Source: Ktedonobacter sp. 13_1_20CM_4_53_11 (GTDB taxonomy: Bacteria > Chloroflexota > Ktedonobacteria > Ktedonobacterales > Ktedonobacteraceae). Taken from it: 14,223 bases of DNA. Both the position numbers and the translations under genes were made by a program. The stretch spans positions 1-14,223 of the forward strand of contig MNIY01000125.1 in assembly GCA_001919995.1 (NCBI GenBank), read 5' to 3'. This document shows positions 8,887 through 14,223 of this stretch, in pieces; position 1 is the stretch's first letter, and every line of letters begins with the position of its first letter. The notes beneath the pieces are model-generated. The model did no database searches. It was given only the letters and a program-made list of their open reading frames with translations, and was not told where the DNA came from.

Positions 8887-8911
8887 CAAGGCGAGTATAT
8901 CGCTCGCCTTG
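8887..8911 (+). other. Hairpin between the two proS genes
   Basis: CAAGGCGAG (8887-8895) and CTCGCCTTG (8903-8911) form a perfect 9-bp stem with a 7-nt loop, ending 20 nt before the intact proS start. No T-tract follows, so it is not an obvious terminator. It might influence mRNA processing or stability between the two cistrons. Confidence 0.35.
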
Positions 8912-8931
8912 ACCGTATAGTAGGAGGAATC

Positions 8932-10680
8932 ATGCGATTATCGCAACTACTCACAACCACACTACGTGAGGTACCGCGCGACACAGAGGGTGGCAACCAG
9001 GAGCTATTAGTGCGTGGCGGCTATATACGGCAGTTGACCTCGGGTATCTATAGCATGTTGCCGCTTGGGAACCGTGTCATTCGGAAGATATCACAGATCA
9101 TTCGTGAAGAGATGGATCGCGCAGGCGGACAGGAAGTGACCATGCCTGTGCTGCAGCCGAAAGACTTGTGGGATAAAGAACCTGTAGGTGGTGGACCAAG
9201 CCGTTCCGAAGCGATGGGCGATGTGCTCTTCAAGTTGAAAGATCGCAAGGGGCGTGACATGGTGCTCGGGCCAACTCACGAAGAGGTAGTGACGTTGTTG
9301 GTGGAGGAGTTCGTGCGCAGCTACCGCGATCTGCCACAAATGATTTACCAGATTCAGACGAAGCTGCGCGACGAGCCACGTCCTCGTGGGGGGCTGTTAC
9401 GCGTGCGCGAGTTCATCATGAAGGACCTGTACAGCTTCGATGCAGACTACGAAGGCATGGATGTCAGTTATCGCAAAATGGCTGAGGCATATCGCGCCGT
9501 CTATACCCGCTGCGGTATGAACTTCATCGTCATTCACGCCGATAGTGGCGCTATTGGCGGCAAAGAATCGCAGGAGTTTATCGCGATTACCGAGGCCGGT
9601 GAAGATGACGCCATGATCTGTGACCGCTGCGATTACGCGGCAAACCGTGAGAAGGCCGAATTTGTGCGCTCCGAGCTGGCCAAAGAGCCAGAGGGCGCAT
9701 TAGAGGAGGTCTATACACCCAACTGCATGTCCATTAGCGACCTCGCGGCCTTCCTGGGCATCCCCGAGGCGAAGACGCTCAAATCGGTCTGCTACGTTGC
9801 TGCCAGTAGGGTCATACTGGCCATTGTGCGAGGAGACCTGGACGTCAACGAGGTCAAGCTGGCGAATACGCTCTACCACCATGGCTTCAATGCCGCCAAT
9901 CTGCACCTGGCTACCCCGGAAGAACTGGCCGAGGCCGGCATTATTGCTGGCTACACCTCGCCGTTGAACAAAGGTCCCGAGGTACTCATTGTCGCGGACC
10001 CCTCTGTGCAGATGGGCAATAACTTCGTTGCCGGTGCAAACCGCGCCGACTATCACATCAAGAATGTGAATTATCCGCGGGATTTTCGCGTGGATATATG
10101 GGAAGATATCGCCTCAGCATTTGATGGTGCAACCTGCGTGCGCTGTGGTGGTACGCTGCACGCCGTGCGCGGGACCGAAGTCGGGCACATCTTCAAGCTG
10201 GGAACACGTTACAGCGATTCTTTCGGCGCCACGTTCCTCGATGCCGAGGGGGTGGCTCATCCCATCCTGATGGGCTGCTACGGAATGGGTGTTGGACGTA
10301 TCATGGCCGCGATGGTGGAGCAGAGTCACGACGAAAAGGGCATCATCTGGCCCTTTAGCATCGCTCCCTATCACGTGGCCTTGATTGGACTCGACCTGGA
10401 TAAGGGCGAGACAGGTGCGACGGCGGAGCAACTCTACGCGGACCTGTCAGCTGCCGGGGTCGAGGTGCTCTTCGATGATCGCGCTGAGACCGCGGGCGTG
10501 AAGTTCAACGATGCCGATTTGCTGGGCCTGCCGCTACGTGCCGTGGTCAGCCAGCGTTCTCTCAAGAACGGCGGTATCGAGCTCAAGCTGCGTACCCAGA
10601 AGGAGAGCCGCATTGTGCCATTAGATGATGCCGTTAAAGCGATCCAGGAAGAGATTCTTCAAGGAATGATAGGGTCGTAA
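8932..10680 (+). CDS. proS: Prolyl-tRNA synthetase, bacterial type with editing domain
   Basis: A full-length 582-residue class IIa synthetase that charges tRNA-Pro with proline in the cytoplasm. Motif 1 lies around residues 46-76 (GNRVIRKISQII...MPVLQP), motif 2 around 146-169 (RDEPRPRGGLLRVREFIMKD) and motif 3 around 448-459 (GCYGMGVGRIMA). Between motifs 2 and 3 sits the YbaK-like editing insertion (about 255-395), with the conserved Lys in KTLKS and GDLDVNEVKL, which hydrolyses mischarged Ala-tRNA-Pro. Two CxxC pairs (230/233 and 402/405) flank the insertion, as in many bacterial ProRS. The C-terminal anticodon-binding domain starts near 478 (HVALIGLDL). A GGAGGAAT site precedes the ATG. 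It lies 91 bp behind the broken archaeal-type proS and, with no other promoter seen, is probably expressed from the same T-box-controlled transcript. It is presumably the working ProRS. Confidence 0.97.
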   Translation: MRLSQLLTTTLREVPRDTEGGNQELLVRGGYIRQLTSGIYSMLPLGNRVIRKISQIIREEMDRAGGQEVTMPVLQPKDLWDKEPVGGGPSRSEAMGDVLFKLKDRKGRDMVLGPTHEEVVTLLVEEFVRSYRDLPQMIYQIQTKLRDEPRPRGGLLRVREFIMKDLYSFDADYEGMDVSYRKMAEAYRAVYTRCGMNFIVIHADSGAIGGKESQEFIAITEAGEDDAMICDRCDYAANREKAEFVRSELAKEPEGALEEVYTPNCMSISDLAAFLGIPEAKTLKSVCYVAASRVILAIVRGDLDVNEVKLANTLYHHGFNAANLHLATPEELAEAGIIAGYTSPLNKGPEVLIVADPSVQMGNNFVAGANRADYHIKNVNYPRDFRVDIWEDIASAFDGATCVRCGGTLHAVRGTEVGHIFKLGTRYSDSFGATFLDAEGVAHPILMGCYGMGVGRIMAAMVEQSHDEKGIIWPFSIAPYHVALIGLDLDKGETGATAEQLYADLSAAGVEVLFDDRAETAGVKFNDADLLGLPLRAVVSQRSLKNGGIELKLRTQKESRIVPLDDAVKAIQEEILQGMIGS

Positions 10681-10681
10681 A

Positions 10682-10741
10682 CACGTCAATACAAGAAAGA
10701 GGCCAGGAGCGTATTCCTGGCCTCTTTCTTGTATTGACGTG
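10682..10741. terminator. Long perfect hairpin (27-bp arms) at the end of the proS operon
   Basis: Arms 10682-10708 and 10715-10741 are perfect inverted copies around a 6-nt loop. The hairpin begins 2 nt after the proS stop and ends 10 nt before the stop of the convergent lipoprotein gene. It lacks a T-tract in either direction, so a standard intrinsic terminator is not certain. It may act as a bidirectional barrier or mRNA 3'-end stabiliser. Confidence 0.6.
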
Positions 10742-10751
10742 CATATGAAGG

Positions 10752-11411
10752 TTATTTTGTCTTGACGACGATCACTAATGGCAGGTCGGTGATTGAATCG
10801 ATTGCCACCTGCTGGCTCCCGGTATTAAACTGCGTAGTCTTGCCGTGTAGGATCAGCATGGGCGATGATTGTGTCGCCTGTTGCAACTGCTCATTGTTGG
10901 GATCGTAGGGGCGTTCGCTCAGCGAACGAAGATCGATGTGGCCCTGGTTGTCAACTGAGAGCATACCGCCAAAGCCATTATATGATGTGCCAAAACTTTG
11001 CCCGTTGGAGATAACCAGGGCCGTGGCATTGTTTTGATTATCGAAGTATCCCCCGTTGATGATGGTGGTCGCGTGTTCCTTCCGCATCCACTCACTCATC
11101 GATAGTGGCTGCGCGGGTTGATAGGCGACGCTCAAAGAGATATGACGTAAGTCAAAGCGAACGATGGTGACGGTATCTTCATTATTGCCCGGGCTTTTCC
11201 AGTCTTCGTAGCGTACTTCAACACCTGGAGCGCCTCTGTACCACGTATTCAGCTGTGGCGTGCCCTGATCAGACGGCTGAGTAGTTGTAGCTGTACTGGT
11301 ATTCCCAGGAGTGCCACTGGTGGAAGTCGTTGGAACCAGGTTGCAGGCCACCAGCGAGAATAGTAAGAGGCAGAGCAGTAGATATAATTTTAATGCGTGT
11401 TTTAAATGCAT
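10752..11411 (-). pseudogene. C-terminally truncated lipoprotein of the NAGPA/phosphodiester glycosidase family
   Basis: The 219-codon product begins with a lipoprotein signal: basic start, hydrophobic core and lipobox LVAC with Cys23. A low-complexity Thr/Ser/Gly/Pro tether follows (about 27-55). The rest resembles the NAGPA domain (phosphodiester glycosidase / exopolysaccharide biosynthesis family), seen in INGGYFDNQN, ALVISNGQ, GGMLSVDNQG and SSPMLILHGKTTQF. The frame stops at VIVVKTK, before the C-terminal third of the domain, where the family has its conserved Asp-Gly-Gly segment. Roughly 70-90 residues are missing and are not found in other frames downstream, where the 10682-10741 hairpin and proS begin. 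It is therefore probably a truncated gene, although the N-terminal part and a GGAA ribosome site are intact. The substrate is unknown. Confidence 0.65.
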
Positions 11412-11469
11412 AAAAAGGTTCCTTAGCTATATCTTTTTGAGAGGAATCTATACAGTTGTCTGTGGCGTA

Positions 11470-11501
11470 TTGAGGGATTTCTGGTGTCACCAATCCCTCA
11501 A
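11470..11501. repeat. Inverted repeat between the lipoprotein gene and gatD
   Basis: TTGAGGGATT (11470-11479) and AATCCCTCAA (11492-11501) are perfect 10-bp arms around a 12-nt loop that itself contains near-palindromic GGTGTCACC. It lies just downstream of gatD in the minus direction and upstream of the lipoprotein gene. There is no T-tract, so it could be a weak terminator or an operator-like site. Confidence 0.45.
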
Positions 11502-11516
11502 CACAATACATTAAAA

Positions 11517-12320
11517 CTAACGCCGCCAGGGAGTAGCGTCAATTGCCGATACCGTGCCCTTGAAGTCTTGAGCCAGCTTCAGCGCTGCATCATGGGCGGC
11601 GTTTTCCACTGCATCGTCGAGCGGGGCGAGTTCAACATGTCCATAGCGGCGTTCGAGCGCGCGCTGAATCAGCAGGTCGGTGAACCAGGGATTCTTCGGT
11701 AAGACCGGGCCGTGCAGGTAGGTACCGAAGACGTTTTTGTAGACCGCGCCTTCGTAATTATCTTTGCCATTGTTGCCCCAGCCTGCCAGCACTTTTCCGA
11801 GCGGCTTTGCATTATCGCCGAGGTAGGTGCGCCCGCTGTGATTTTCATAGCCCACCAGAATCATCCTGCCCGATTCCTGAAAGTCGCACTCCAGCGCCAT
11901 GTGGGTCATAAAGCGCGTGCCGCCGCCCTCAGTATGCATATCCAGCAGCCCGACGCCCTTGAGCTCAGGTCCCTGGAACGGCTTATAATAATGGCCTAAC
12001 AGCTGGTAGCCCGCGCAAACGCTTAAGAACACAATGTTCGCTTCTGCCGCCTCTTGCAGCGAAGGAGCTTTCGCCTGGATATCGCGTGAAGCGAGCTCCA
12101 TCTCGCGGTCGGCGCCACCGTGGAAAAGAATGAGATCGTATTTGGTAAAATCGGGAGTTTGTTTGACAAAAATTTGCTCGACCTCGGTCGCGATGCCGCG
12201 CCACTTGCAGCGCCTCTCGATAGAAAAGAGGTTACCGCGATCCGCCGCCACGCTCATCAACGTGGGATAGAGGTGGCCAATCTTGAGTACCATACCGGTG
12301 TCTTTGACTTCATTACTCAT
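11517..12320 (-). CDS. gatD: Lipid II isoglutaminyl synthase, glutaminase subunit GatD
   Basis: A 267-residue CobB/CobQ-type class I glutamine amidotransferase subunit. It hydrolyses glutamine and passes ammonia to MurT, which amidates the alpha-carboxyl of D-Glu in the lipid II stem peptide. Visible are FHGGADREM (67-74), the nucleophile elbow FLSVCAGYQLLG with Cys102, GGGTRFMTH with a likely glutamine-binding Arg136, and the catalytic His203 in YLHGP. Typical GatD proteins are about 240-260 residues, so the length fits. It starts 9 bp behind the end of murT, with a weak GGAA site overlapping the murT stop, so the two are translated from one message. The acidic C-terminal tail after residue 230 is less conserved. 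It acts at the cytoplasmic face of the membrane. Confidence 0.93.
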   Translation of the reverse strand: MSNEVKDTGMVLKIGHLYPTLMSVAADRGNLFSIERRCKWRGIATEVEQIFVKQTPDFTKYDLILFHGGADREMELASRDIQAKAPSLQEAAEANIVFLSVCAGYQLLGHYYKPFQGPELKGVGLLDMHTEGGGTRFMTHMALECDFQESGRMILVGYENHSGRTYLGDNAKPLGKVLAGWGNNGKDNYEGAVYKNVFGTYLHGPVLPKNPWFTDLLIQRALERRYGHVELAPLDDAVENAAHDAALKLAQDFKGTVSAIDATPWRR

Positions 12321-12329
12321 ACGTGTTTC

Positions 12330-13784
12330 CTATTCTTCCCAAAAATGTTTCACCCAGCCACGCTTCTGCATGATGCGGCGCAGCTCGTGCGTGGGGGTGT
12401 AGCTCGCCATGATATAGAGAGTGCCGCCGGGTCCCGCGTTCTTCAGCGCGGCATCCAGGGCAGCTTCACGTTCGTGAATGACACTTATCTTGTCAGTTGG
12501 GATTTCAGCGTACTTCAGGCGCATGGCAATTTCTTCTGCTTTGCCGCCACTACACACGACATCGCGTATATCCGGTGCGATATTTTCAATGTCTACGTCC
12601 CACAGCCAGGCGAAGTCCTCGCCGTCCACGACGGTGTTGCTGGCCACGATCAGCGCGTGTTTCTCGGCGGAATGCTGGGCAATCAGGCGCAGCATCAAAT
12701 TGAACGACGTAGGGTTTTTGACAAAGGCCAGGTAAATGGTCTGATCCCCTGCCTGTATTTTCTCGAGACGTCCAAAAGCGGGGCGTATGCTGGCGATAGC
12801 AGCTGGCGCTTTTGACATATCGAACCCCGCGGCCATCGTGGCGCCAAGCGCCGCGACCGCGTTGTACACGTTGTGCACGCCGGGCAGGGGAATATCCAGC
12901 TCAATCTCGCCCTCTGGAGTGCGTACTTTTACATGTGAAGGTCCTTCACCGTCGGGCGAAAGCTGTACCGAAGTGGCCGCGAAATCAAGCGTGGGAAGGG
13001 TATAACCGCAATTGGGGCAGCGATAGAGTCCCAGGTGAGACATATAGGCCACTTCATAGTGCAGGTCTTCCTGGCAGTGAATACAACGAATGATATCCGC
13101 TGATTGCTCGGGTACAGGCGTTCCGATCTCGGTGGTCTCTAACCCGAAGAAGAGGCGTTTCGCCTTTGCGTTCTGCCCGAAGTTGGCCACCTGGGGATCA
13201 TTCCCGTTGAGAAGAATGGTAGATGTTTCAGGGAGGCCCTCCAGCATCTTATTGAGAGCCTGGGCGACGGAGTAGAGTTCACCGTAGCGGTCCAGCTGGT
13301 CGCGGAAAATGTTGGTAATCAGGACGACGTCAGGCTGAATCTCTGGGACCGCCAGGGGGATGGTTCCTTCATCGATCTCGAAGAGCAGTACATCGCTGTC
13401 TAATCGTCCGAACATATCGGCAAAATTTACGGCAACAGAAGTGACTCCTTGCAGCATGTTGGAGCCAGTGCGATTATGTGAAACGCGCTGGCCGGTAAAG
13501 TCAGCGATAGTGGCAGTCATGCGAGCGGTGGTAGTTTTGCCGTTGCTGCCCGTAATCACAATTTTCCTGGCCCTGCTCGCCCCGACGACCGATTTCAGCA
13601 CATTGGGGTCGATGCGTCGCGCGATCATGCCTGGTAAACTTGTGCCGCCGCCGATACGGAAAAAGCGCCCTGACGCGCCTGCTAATTTTCCGGCAGAAAT
13701 GGCCAGGGCCAGGCGCGCCCTGCCAAAGCCCGATGGAGCTGTACCAACGCTGCTATTGCCTTCCGGTATTTCTTCAGTTGCCAT
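12330..13784 (-). CDS. murT: Lipid II isoglutaminyl synthase, Mur ligase-like subunit MurT
   Basis: A 484-residue Mur ligase family protein. The ATP-binding loop is TGSNGKTTTARM (G79-T86), followed by the substrate segment HNRTGSNMLQG (103-113) and LLFEIDEG. A four-Cys zinc ribbon (CIHC at 234-237, CPNC at 256-259) sits inside the central domain; this is characteristic of MurT and absent from MurC-F. The C-terminal domain (about 335-478, FGRLEKI...SYTPTHELRRI) matches the DUF1727 part. With GatD it converts D-Glu to D-isoGln in lipid II. Family members are about 435-480 residues; the extra length here is a variable N-terminus. The ATG at 13784 follows an AGG site and lies about 35 nt from the predicted transcription start. 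The gene is first in a two-gene operon with gatD. Confidence 0.94.
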   Translation of the reverse strand: MATEEIPEGNSSVGTAPSGFGRARLALAISAGKLAGASGRFFRIGGGTSLPGMIARRIDPNVLKSVVGASRARKIVITGSNGKTTTARMTATIADFTGQRVSHNRTGSNMLQGVTSVAVNFADMFGRLDSDVLLFEIDEGTIPLAVPEIQPDVVLITNIFRDQLDRYGELYSVAQALNKMLEGLPETSTILLNGNDPQVANFGQNAKAKRLFFGLETTEIGTPVPEQSADIIRCIHCQEDLHYEVAYMSHLGLYRCPNCGYTLPTLDFAATSVQLSPDGEGPSHVKVRTPEGEIELDIPLPGVHNVYNAVAALGATMAAGFDMSKAPAAIASIRPAFGRLEKIQAGDQTIYLAFVKNPTSFNLMLRLIAQHSAEKHALIVASNTVVDGEDFAWLWDVDIENIAPDIRDVVCSGGKAEEIAMRLKYAEIPTDKISVIHEREAALDAALKNAGPGGTLYIMASYTPTHELRRIMQKRGWVKHFWEE

Positions 13785-13825
13785 AAAAAACCTCGCTTAA
13801 AAGAACTTTTATCAGTGTCGTGAGC

Positions 13826-13854
13826 AGTATAACAAACCTGTTCGATGAGGGCAA
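13826..13854 (-). promoter_or_regulatory. Sigma70-type promoter of murT-gatD
   Basis: On the minus strand TTGCCC (13849-13854, 4/6) and TATACT (13826-13831, 5/6) are spaced by exactly 17 bp. Transcription would begin near 13819 and leave a leader of about 35 nt before the murT ATG. Position and quality make it the likely operon promoter. Confidence 0.6.
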
Positions 13855-13861
13855 GTGAAGT

Positions 13862-13898
13862 AGGTCACAGGTCACATGGTGGCGTTATTCATGCCACC
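13862..13898. repeat. Tandem AGGTCAC repeat and adjacent inverted repeat upstream of the murT promoter
   Basis: AGGTCAC occurs twice head to tail (13862-13868 and 13869-13875). Three bases further on, GGTGGC (13878-13883) and GCCACC (13893-13898) form a 6-bp inverted repeat. Both lie immediately upstream of the -35 box of the murT promoter, where an activator could bind. No known regulator is recognised. Confidence 0.3.
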
Positions 13899-13946
13899 TT
13901 AGGAATGGAAGAACGTACTATAGTAGTAGGACTTACTCTTTATAAT

Positions 13947-13975
13947 TTGCTTTTTAGACATCTGATTGCTATAAT
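13947..13975 (+). promoter_or_regulatory. Candidate rightward promoter
   Basis: TTGCTT (13947-13952, 3/6) and a perfect TATAAT (13970-13975) are spaced by 17 bp on the plus strand. A transcript would start near 13983. A perfect -10 is not rare by chance in such AT-rich DNA, so support is modest. Confidence 0.35.
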
Positions 13976-14013
13976 ACCTTACTTATAAGCTGCTGAGGTA
14001 ATTGCTAAGATAA

Positions 14014-14059
14014 GGCAGAGATATTCTTATTATCGCTTAGATAATTTCTGTCTTTTTTT
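14014..14059 (+). terminator. Terminator-like hairpin in the right-edge leader
   Basis: GGCAGAGAT (14014-14022) can pair with ATTTCTGTC (14044-14052), with two G-U pairs, and seven T residues follow (14053-14059). The loop is long (21 nt) and the stem is weak. It could end a short transcript from the promoter at 13947-13975 or act as an attenuator. Confidence 0.35.
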
Positions 14060-14223
14060 GCTCTTTAAAATTGTTTCTACGTTTATTTCTTGTAAGACAA
14101 GCCTTACGGCTAAGGAGTTTATTCTTGTCCGTCGCAAAAGGCTGACATTGCTAGAAATCTGTAATGGTTATTATTATGGTTAAGTAAACCGAGGGTACAA
14201 AATGTCAGGTATATGTCCGGGTT

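Larger units (their letters stand above)
13855..14223. other. Gene-free AT-rich region at the right edge
   Basis: About 370 bp carry no convincing reading frame. The stretch is clearly richer in A and T than the flanking genes. It contains the upstream repeats of murT, a rightward promoter candidate (13947-13975), a terminator-like hairpin (14014-14059) and a nested hairpin (14096-14129: outer GACAAG/CTTGTC, inner CCTTA/TAAGG). It is probably the leader or promoter region of a gene beyond the window. Confidence 0.5.

Noticed and set aside
10912..10928. Palindrome CGTTCGCTCAGCGAACG resembling a short dispersed repeat
   Set aside because: It lies in coding sequence and translates to SLSERPYDP-type residues expected for the NAGPA family, so it is not an inserted element. 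A genome search for copies would settle it.
12120..12815. 231-codon rightward frame across gatD and murT
   Set aside because: Antisense to two well-supported genes and lacking any domain signal.

Overview
The window (about 14.2 kb, moderate GC) looks like chromosomal DNA of a Ktedonobacteria-type member of the Chloroflexota. This is inferred from a combination of traits: Gram-positive-style regulation (a T-box riboswitch), a murT-gatD pair, an S53 (sedolisin-type) secreted protease with a Thr/Pro linker, and both archaeal-type and bacterial-type prolyl-tRNA synthetases. No single gene proves the taxon. There is no phage, insertion sequence, CRISPR array, tRNA or rRNA in the window.

Layout. 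On the minus strand, 2241 down to 1 holds an OpuC/ProU-like osmoprotectant (quaternary amine) ABC importer: ATPase, about 300 bp of spacer with an internal promoter candidate, a permease, and a second permease cut by the window edge. Divergent from it is a long exported S53 peptidase (2471-4867, +). A 29-bp perfect hairpin then separates this gene from the convergent remnant of an aldehyde dehydrogenase that has lost its N-terminal half (4953-5687, -). Next comes a soluble PAS-histidine kinase (5799-7061, +) with no response regulator beside it.

The central unit is a proline-tRNA synthetase operon: a good promoter (7099-7127), a T-box leader with its own terminator (to 7410), a damaged archaeal/eukaryote-type proS that has lost about 33 codons around class II motif 3 and is frameshifted (7489-8840), and an intact bacterial-type proS with an editing domain (8932-10680). 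The operon ends at a 27-bp perfect hairpin facing a lipoprotein gene truncated at its C-terminus (10752-11411, -; NAGPA/phosphodiester glycosidase family).

The right end carries murT-gatD on the minus strand (13784 to 11517). They encode the two subunits of lipid II isoglutaminyl synthase, which amidates D-Glu of the peptidoglycan stem, and are read from a well-formed promoter at 13826-13854. The last 370 bp are AT-rich and gene-free, with a plausible rightward promoter and a terminator-like hairpin that could make a short leader or small RNA.

The most notable features are the T-box operon that joins a decayed and an intact ProRS of different evolutionary types, three decayed genes within about 6.5 kb, and very long perfect hairpins at both convergent gene ends.
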